Source of the DNA: Parachlamydia sp.
GTDB lineage: Bacteria > Chlamydiota > Chlamydiia > Chlamydiales > Parachlamydiaceae
NCBI GenBank assembly: GCA_021298935.1
Contig: JAJTHR010000296.1
Coordinates: forward strand, 1 to 12,186
DNA length: 12,186 nucleotides
Direction: 5' to 3'
The translations under genes and the position numbers were made by a program. Below, in pieces: positions 7,237-12,186 of this stretch. The notes under the pieces were generated by a model. That model was given only the letters and a program-made list of their open reading frames with translations, had not been told where the DNA came from and made no database searches. Positions within the stretch are counted from its first letter, which is position 1. Each line of letters opens with the position of its first letter.

Positions 7237-7842
7237 CTAAATATTTCCTATATAAGCGGATAATTCTTGCTGAATAGTTTTACGGTGCATTATTTTAGAC
7301 CAATCTAAAGCTGTATTTCCTAAATTATCAGTAAGTTTAATATTTACTCCATGCTCTAAAAGACACTTCACAACTTCTTCATGCCCTCTAATTGCTGCCC
7401 ACATTAACGCTGTGCGTCCGTCAATATCATAGGCATTAATATTTGCATTCGTTCCTTTTAGAAAAAGTTTAATAACAGAGAGATGCCCATTATATGCAGC
7501 ATAGATTAGCGGTGTGTTACCTTGATTGTTGGCTAAATTAGCATCTGCTGCTCGATGAATTAATAATTTTACTACCTTTTCACGACCATTAAAAGCCGCA
7601 TATATTAAAGCTGTATTACCAATTCCATTTGCAGCATTTATATGCGAGCCTTTTTGAAGCAATAGTTCTATTATTTCTGTATTAGCTTCTTGAGCCGCCA
7701 TAATTAAAGCTGTATTACCATGACCATTTGCTGCTCTAGTATTAGCTCCATTGCTTAGGAATTCTGCTACAAGCTGAATATTTCCCTCTTTTGCGGCGAA
7801 TATCAATGCAATGTCTAGCGTAGTACTATTAAATTGTTTCAT
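7237..7842 (-). CDS. Ankyrin-repeat protein
   Basis: The protein has 201 residues and is almost entirely ankyrin repeats, a fold that binds other proteins. Repeats of about 33 residues begin near residue 8 (TLDIALIFAAKEGN), 41 (GNTALIMAAQEAN), 74 (GNTALIYAAFNGR), 107 (GNTPLIYAAYNGH) and 141 (GRTALMWAAIRGH). A partial sixth begins at 174 (GNTALDWSKIMHR) and acts as the C-terminal cap. The repeats keep the canonical G-x-T-x-L-x-x-A-A and V-V-K-x-L-L pattern. I chose ATG 7842, which has AGGT at suitable distance, over a TTG at 7881 that adds 13 non-family residues. No signal peptide or membrane helix is present. In obligate intracellular or amoeba-dwelling bacteria such proteins are often injected host-interaction effectors, but nothing here proves secretion. 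It is a single-gene unit between debris and the GrpB-GNAT-DHFR gene. Confidence 0.88.
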   Translation of the reverse strand: MKQFNSTTLDIALIFAAKEGNIQLVAEFLSNGANTRAANGHGNTALIMAAQEANTEIIELLLQKGSHINAANGIGNTALIYAAFNGREKVVKLLIHRAADANLANNQGNTPLIYAAYNGHLSVIKLFLKGTNANINAYDIDGRTALMWAAIRGHEEVVKCLLEHGVNIKLTDNLGNTALDWSKIMHRKTIQQELSAYIGNI

Positions 7843-8017
7843 ATAATACCTAGTTGGTGAATGACTTTTTCGGTTTTGCAATGAACTCGATTTCTAGCAG
7901 AAATTCTTAAAACAAATGCATCAAACCCTTACTTAACCATAGCTAAAAGCTGTTGGCGACCCATGAAGATATGTTGAATACTTCTTTCTATTTCTGAATT
8001 CTCATTCTTTTGTCAAT

Positions 8018-9502
8018 TTATTGAATAATTTCATACCTAAGCTGTGCTAATCCGCTTGGATAAGCCTGTGAAGATATCGCATGACAAGGAATCTCTTTTT
8101 CTATCACATTGAAAAGAGGGATGCCAGACCCAAGGATCACAGGAATAATGGATAAAGTCATCATATCAACCATCTGACATGAAAGAAATTGGGAGATGGT
8201 ATTTCCTCCATCGATCCAAATATGCTCTATACCGTCTCTATGCAACCTGGTGAGTAATTCAGCTAAATCTCCTTGATAAAGCTCCATGTCTTTTCTGACT
8301 GAATCTAAACTATTGCTCAAAACAACAACTCTTTTCCCTGGATAAGGATCTGATACAGTTGTGGCAACTTCATAAGTTTTGCGACCAATAATCAAAGCAT
8401 CGATGCTGTCAAGTAGCTCCTGAAACCCATAATCTTCATCAAAGCCGCCAACTCGATCGAGCCAATCAAGGCCTCCATCTTTACGAGCAATGTAGCCATC
8501 AATGCTTGTTGCAATGTAGATGGAGATTTTCGGTCGATCCATGCGATTAATTCTAAGATATTTTCCTATTTCGATATCTTGTGGATCACCCTCATAACCA
8601 TCAGGGTCATTAAAAGGCATTTCAGTATATCCATGCTTGCGATAGAACAGACATGCCTCTTGTGAAGATTGAATGAGTAACTTTTTGAATCCTTGATGAT
8701 AAAGCCAGCGCTCGCAAAGCCTTAAAAATTGACTTCCAAACCCCAACTTGCGGTAATGTTCATCAACTACAATCATTCTTAATGCGGCTCTATTTTCAAG
8801 CCAAAGTTGAAGATGTGCATAACCAATTATTTCAACGTTTTTATAAAAAACAAAATGGATATGATCGTTATGTGTAAACGTCCAATTATAGGGATCTTCT
8901 TTTGACTTAAAAAAATATTTCTGGCGAAGAAGGCGGACTGCATCCCATTCCCGATCAGTCAAGGCCTTTACGATACGCCATCCATCAAAACCATTTTTTA
9001 AGTCGATGTTTGCAACGAAAGCATCCTTTCCATTACAATACTGAAGACTGTCGTAGGGGAATTTTTTTGCTAATTCTAATTTAAGTTTGGCATAGCTACT
9101 AGCATCTTCAAGGTGAGAACACATCCAATCCCGAAAATTCAAATATCGACTGATTTCAGGATCCTCTTTTTGATAAACATGAACTTGATGAGTGTGCTTT
9201 TGAAAAAATCTTCTGAAAGCATTGCCAGACTCCCCTCTGACTTCATATCCTAGGGATTCCATCGCCTTATTTGCTCTCTTAACTTCCTGAATACTTCGTA
9301 CGACAGGAAGCATATCAATAATAGGTTTAGCGCTTAATCCAGGAATGGAAGTAGAGCCAATGTGATGAATTTCTATGCAATTATGTCCTAAGGCTTGTTT
9401 AATTCGCTCAGCTTCTGACTCAAACAATTCAGGCCAGTTTGGATCATATTCAACGATTTCTATTTTATCTGAAAGTGAATGAGGCACTATAAATCTCTCC
9501 AT
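8018..9502 (-). CDS. GrpB-GNAT-dihydrofolate reductase-like (RibD C-terminal) three-domain protein
   Basis: This is a 494-residue protein with three recognisable domains. Residues 10-170: GrpB/UPF0157 (VEYDPNWPELFESEAERI; HIGSTSIPGLSAKPIIDM at 47-64). Residues 175-316: GNAT acetyltransferase, with the acetyl-CoA loop R251-x-x-G254-x-G256 and a C-terminal ACLFYRKHGY helix-strand. Residues 321-494: a RibD-C/YwjB-type reductase domain (ISIYIATSIDGYIARKDGG, ALIIGRKTYE, IWIDGGN, PVILGSGIPLF), which binds NADPH in characterised relatives. The reductase part has normal stand-alone length and begins exactly at an internal Met321 (ATG at 8542). This suggests two genes joined by loss of a stop or by a small indel. 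The start at 9502 lacks a clear ribosome-binding site and follows the helicase stop with only 3 bases between them, so coupled translation is possible. Substrates are unknown; a role in small-molecule resistance is plausible but unproven. Confidence 0.88.
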   Translation of the reverse strand: MERFIVPHSLSDKIEIVEYDPNWPELFESEAERIKQALGHNCIEIHHIGSTSIPGLSAKPIIDMLPVVRSIQEVKRANKAMESLGYEVRGESGNAFRRFFQKHTHQVHVYQKEDPEISRYLNFRDWMCSHLEDASSYAKLKLELAKKFPYDSLQYCNGKDAFVANIDLKNGFDGWRIVKALTDREWDAVRLLRQKYFFKSKEDPYNWTFTHNDHIHFVFYKNVEIIGYAHLQLWLENRAALRMIVVDEHYRKLGFGSQFLRLCERWLYHQGFKKLLIQSSQEACLFYRKHGYTEMPFNDPDGYEGDPQDIEIGKYLRINRMDRPKISIYIATSIDGYIARKDGGLDWLDRVGGFDEDYGFQELLDSIDALIIGRKTYEVATTVSDPYPGKRVVVLSNSLDSVRKDMELYQGDLAELLTRLHRDGIEHIWIDGGNTISQFLSCQMVDMMTLSIIPVILGSGIPLFNVIEKEIPCHAISSQAYPSGLAQLRYEIIQ

Positions 9503-9505
9503 TCA

Positions 9506-10729
9506 TTATGATTTAAGTGAACAGCTACAGTATAAGGGATTTTGATGTTTGAGAGAACTTAGAACTCTTAAAATGGTATCCAGGACCTCATCGAGATTCT
9601 TTCCCAGTTCCTCAGTCAAGAAGCGCAGAACCATGTAGCCATTTTCTTGAAGCAGCGCATCTTTTCTTCGATCTCTACGATAGGCATCTACAGAGTTAAG
9701 ATGTTGGGCGCCATCCAACTCGATTACAAGTTTTGCTGATGTACATATAAAATCAACTTCCATTTGACCCCATCCATCGAAGGAGATATCCAACTTAACG
9801 TTTAAACGAAATAAATCTTTGGTTTGAGGCAATGTTTCGAGTCTGTAAAACAAAAAGCGTTCACTAGCGCTGCGTGCCCGTTCTGCACCTTCTGCTTCAC
9901 TTAAAAGAACCGTAGACGCTTGAACAAAAAGATGCGCTAGCGGCAAATCCACCCCATCACGAATCAATCTCTTAACGCTACCTGCATAGTCTGCCTTCCA
10001 AACCGGATCAACCGGAAGAGGAACCTCAGCCGGCCAACCAGGAATCGCGCTAGCGGGGAGCAAAATTCTATAACCAACTGCTTCATATCCTTGGCATCTT
10101 CTGTTGAACATCTTTTCAAGTACAGGAACCCCAAGGTCTGCGTAGTCATATACTTGTACTTCTTGCTTACTTGCATAAAGCCGATGGAGCCTGCCGACAT
10201 ATTGAGCAATGGTCCCTTTCCAAGAAACAGGCATAGTAAGAAAAAGAGTATCTAAGCGAGCATCATCGAAACCCTCGCCCACAAACTTCCCCGTAGCTAA
10301 TATAGCTCTAGGCTCATTGGGAGGCGTATTAGCTATTTTATGGGTTGTAGCTGCGATTTCTTTAGCTTTCATCCCTCCTCGCAAAACGATGAGGTGTTGG
10401 ATGTGAGGGGACAATTTATCAAATAAACGATTTAGATGATCACTACGCTCTGTAAGAATAATCGGTGATCGACCTCTTTGTACTGCACTAATCACTTCAT
10501 TGCAGATCAGTTGGTTGCGTATTTCATCTTGAACGATCTCTTCATATAATTCATGAAATCTCAGACGAGCATCATCACTTGCCGGTTTTGTCGGGATAAA
10601 AGATGTTGGACGTACAAGAACAGTGTGCTCAAAGGGACGGCTCAAAGCGGCTGCTTTGGCATCCACGTGATATCTTACCGGCCCACATCGCATAAGAATA
10701 ATGGGATGATGTCCATCCTTTCTAGCTGG
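9506..10729 (-). pseudogene. SF2 helicase C-terminal half fused to DUF559 (Vsr-like) nuclease, 5'-truncated
   Basis: The open frame gives 395 residues from an internal ATG at 10693. Family-like sequence continues upstream in frame (PARKDGHHPIIL) to about 10727, where it meets an IS21-type end and then a stop. Remaining parts: helicase RecA2 domain with ILLTERSDHL-like strand near 79-87, motif V ATGKFVGEGFDDARLDTLFL 133-152 and motif VI QYVGRLHRL 164-172; then a DUF559 endonuclease-like domain at 278-375 with SERFLF, MEVDFICTSAKLVIELDGAQH (positions 311-331; candidate metal ligands Asp314, Glu325, Asp327), RRDRRKD and VLRF. The Walker A, DExH and TATP motifs of RecA1 are missing, so it cannot work as an ATPase alone. 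This type of helicase is familiar from large primase-helicase proteins annotated with TOTE conflict systems; that link is from memory. The nuclease domain looks complete and could still be made from ATG 10693. Confidence 0.8.
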
Positions 10730-10741
10730 TAAAAATCACTG

Positions 10742-10906
10742 AGAATCGGCCATTTGGCGATCAACAGAATCGGCCATCCTATCGCGATCATTTAGAATCG
10801 GCCACTTCGGCGATTTCATTTTAAGCACATGAATTGCGATCACTAAGAATCGGCCATTTGGCGTTTTCGTTTGATCCACAAGTGCGCAATCACTCAGAAT
10901 CAGCCA
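10742..10906 (+). repeat. Five spaced copies of AGAATCGGCCA at the IS21 end (candidate transposase-binding sites)
   Basis: Four perfect copies of AGAATCGGCCA start at 10742, 10766, 10794 and 10846. A fifth with one change (AGAATCAGCCA) starts at 10896. Start-to-start distances are 24, 28, 52 and 50 bases, roughly multiples of 25. Most copies are preceded within a few bases by GCGATCA or a variant (10757, 10784, 10837; GCAATCA at 10886), and several are followed by TTTGGCG or TTCGGCG. Such reiterated motifs are the binding sites for the IS21 transposase at element ends. Confidence 0.8.
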
Positions 10907-11023
10907 CCCTTTTCATCAAGTTGAGTTTCATTTTTATTAAAGATTTTACTTCTCTTTCGTAATGTTTCTTTGCTCTGCATTTTGTTATGTGGAGTAATTT
11001 TAAAACTAACTGAAGGGAAAATA

Positions 11024-12061
11024 ATGACAAAAGGAAAATGCAAAACCATGCTTGATATAAGACAAGTTATCCATCGCCTCAGAGAGGGGCATTCGGATCG
11101 TCATATTTGGCGAGAAATTCGAATTGATCGCTCTATTATTAAAAAAATTAGAGCCCTGGCAATGCTTCATCAATGGCTTGATCCTTCATTACCTATGCCA
11201 ATAGATGAAGAAATTTTTAAGTTTTGGAATTCAACATGTAAAAATCAAAAGCCTCACCCTCTCGATTTTCATCGTAACCATCTTGAAGAGTGGAGAAAAC
11301 AGGGCTATTCTGCTGTTGTTATGCATCAATTACTTAATGATCAGTGTTCTTGTGATGTACAGTCCATTAGGAGGTATCTTAATAAGCATTTTCCTGTACA
11401 AGTTGATCCCGTCATGCCTCGTAGTACTATCATCGGTCAAGATTTAGATATTGATTTTGGATATCTGGGGAAATTCCTTGATGATGAAGGGGAAATGAAA
11501 AAAGCTTGGGTATTTTCATTCCGACTCCGCCATTCAAGACGGGCATATCGGGAGGTTGTTTTGGATCAAAGTTCGAAAACATTTCTCTTGGGTCACGTTC
11601 ATGCCTTTGAATGGTTTGGGGGTGTTCCTAAACGTGTCATCCTAGATAACTGCAAGGCTGCTATTATCCAATCTACTATTGACAATGATATGATAAGGCG
11701 TGCTTACCAGGGTCTAGCAGAACACTATGGATTTATCATCTCGCCATGCCTCCCGCGTACTCCTGAGCACAAAGGAGGAGTAGAAGGGGACATAAAATAC
11801 ATTAAGTCAAATTTTCTTCCCTTTTTTCGCGCTAGCCAAAAAAGGAAAAACATTTCCATACCAACGTTAAGAGAGCTTATTACTGAATTGATTTGCTGGA
11901 GTAATGAGGTGGATGATATCCATATAGTTCATGGAGTCGGTCGTTCCCCATTGGAAATTTTTCAATCTGAGGAAGCAAAAACATTACGACCACTACCTAA
12001 AAGTCGTTGGGAGCTAACTGTTTGGACCCAATCCGTTGTTCGGAGCCTGAAAGTCGGCTAA
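11024..12061 (+). CDS. istA: IS21-family transposase IstA, C-terminally truncated
   Basis: The 345-residue product begins MTKGKCKTMLDIRQVIHRLR with an N-terminal helix-turn-helix (residues 8-40, HSDRHIWREIRIDRSIIKKI). A DDE catalytic core follows: first acidic strand DLDIDFGYLG near 140-148, second Asp in RVILDNCKAA near 206-214, and Glu in GGVEGDIKYIK near 249-259, then SNFLPFF. The WELTVW block near 328-333 normally leads into a further C-terminal domain of about 100 or more residues. Here the frame ends after TQSVVRSLKVG, so the C-terminus has been lost. I chose ATG 11024, preceded by GAAGGGAA, over an upstream ATG at 10970 that adds 18 atypical residues. IstB is not in the window. The core looks intact, but without IstB and a right end transposition is unlikely. 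Confidence 0.85.
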   Translation: MTKGKCKTMLDIRQVIHRLREGHSDRHIWREIRIDRSIIKKIRALAMLHQWLDPSLPMPIDEEIFKFWNSTCKNQKPHPLDFHRNHLEEWRKQGYSAVVMHQLLNDQCSCDVQSIRRYLNKHFPVQVDPVMPRSTIIGQDLDIDFGYLGKFLDDEGEMKKAWVFSFRLRHSRRAYREVVLDQSSKTFLLGHVHAFEWFGGVPKRVILDNCKAAIIQSTIDNDMIRRAYQGLAEHYGFIISPCLPRTPEHKGGVEGDIKYIKSNFLPFFRASQKRKNISIPTLRELITELICWSNEVDDIHIVHGVGRSPLEIFQSEEAKTLRPLPKSRWELTVWTQSVVRSLKVG

Positions 12062-12069
12062 AGCGTACA

Positions 12070-12186
12070 CTATTTTCCAGGCAAACCTAAGCGCTCAAGG
12101 AACAGACGGTCTCTGGCCACCGATTCGGTTGACCATCGATAGTTGCTCATGGCGGTCTGAACTGTTGTCGTCTCAATGCAGTCAAA
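12070..12186 (-). CDS. Unidentified protein, C-terminal fragment (continues beyond the right edge)
   Basis: A minus-strand frame open from the window edge to a TAG at 12070-12072 encodes 38 residues ending VARDRLFLERLGLPGK. By hand count the last 126 bases of the window hold 64 G or C, about half, which is richer than the surrounding DNA. I do not recognise the family. The position beside a truncated IstA suggests another mobile element or cargo gene whose 3' end lies against the junction. A plus-strand frame is also open here, so even the coding strand is not certain. Confidence 0.35.
   Translation of the reverse strand, partial: FDCIETTTVQTAMSNYRWSTESVARDRLFLERLGLPGK

Larger units (their letters stand above)
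10727..12061 (+). mobile_element. IS21-family element remnant (left end plus truncated istA; istB and right end missing)
   Basis: The element begins at or near 10727-10730, where the helicase reading frame ends abruptly. Its end region carries multiple spaced copies of an 11-bp motif, as IS21 ends do, and is followed by an IstA-type transposase on the plus strand. No IstB ATPase and no matching right end with repeats appear before the window ends; other sequence takes over between about 12030 and 12070. It is therefore a partial, presumably immobile copy. The exact left boundary needs comparison with a complete copy. Confidence 0.75.

Noticed and set aside
7843..7881. TTG start at 7881 for the ankyrin gene
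   Set aside because: The extra 13 residues are basic and non-repeat; ATG 7842 has AGGT upstream and leads straight into the first repeat.
8011..8016. Perfect TTGACA on the minus strand as a -35 for the ankyrin gene
   Set aside because: No acceptable -10 lies 16-18 bp downstream, and it is about 170 bases from the start codon.
10742..10906. Repeat array resembling a CRISPR
   Set aside because: Repeats are only 11 bp, spacing is uneven (24, 28, 52, 50), there are no cas genes, and the array sits at the end of an IS21-type element, which explains it.
1..12186. tRNA, rRNA or riboswitch genes
   Set aside because: I saw no tRNA T-arm or cloverleaf pattern, no rRNA-like sequence and no riboswitch core on either strand by eye; a covariance-model search would be decisive.

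Overview
The window is an AT-rich stretch of bacterial accessory genome (about 40% G+C by eye; not computed). It is bounded and broken up by mobile-element debris. The mix of a small all-ankyrin-repeat protein, GNAT and GrpB domain fusions, a heavy-metal P-type ATPase and decaying transposases is typical of amoeba-associated intracellular bacteria, such as Parachlamydiaceae-type Chlamydiae or Legionella-like gammaproteobacteria. This is a low-confidence inference: no phylogenetic marker, rRNA or tRNA is present.

Layout from left to right. (1) Positions 1-72, minus strand: the first 24 codons of an IS transposase OrfA-like gene running off the left edge. (2) Positions 325-834, minus: a P-loop 'topology modulation' (FlaR/adenylate-kinase-like) gene broken by two single-base frameshifts. 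(3) Positions 984-4445, plus: a compact operon-like block of a GNAT-GrpB fusion, a second GNAT acetyltransferase and an MsbA-type ABC exporter, with a plausible extended -10 promoter in front. (4) Positions 4591-6471, minus: a P1B-type metal ATPase with a TPC transmembrane motif and no N-terminal metal-binding domain. An 11-bp sequence is repeated 31 bp apart upstream of it. (5) Positions 6472-7236: gene-poor debris, including a frameshifted N-terminal transposase remnant. (6) Positions 7237-7842, minus: an ankyrin-repeat protein. (7) Positions 8018-9502, minus: a GrpB-GNAT-dihydrofolate reductase-like three-domain protein. (8) Positions 9506-10729, minus: the C-terminal half of an SF2 helicase fused to a DUF559 (Vsr-like) nuclease. 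Its coding similarity stops where an IS21-type element begins. (9) Positions about 10727-12061: the IS21-like remnant, with one end carrying five copies of an 11-bp motif followed by an IstA transposase lacking its C-terminus and IstB. (10) Positions 12070-12186, minus: the tail of an unidentified, GC-richer gene.

The intact genes are small-molecule modification or detoxification functions (three acetyltransferase domains, two GrpB domains, one DHFR/RibD-like domain), transport functions (ABC exporter, metal ATPase) and a candidate host-interaction protein. I see no complete new multigene system. The most unusual items are the two GrpB/GNAT fusions in opposite domain order, the three-domain protein that keeps a relic internal start, and the helicase-nuclease gene cut at the IS21 end. 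All three frameshifts I could reconstruct are one-base losses in homopolymer-type tracts. That fits either pseudogene decay or sequencing error, and read-level evidence is needed to tell which.
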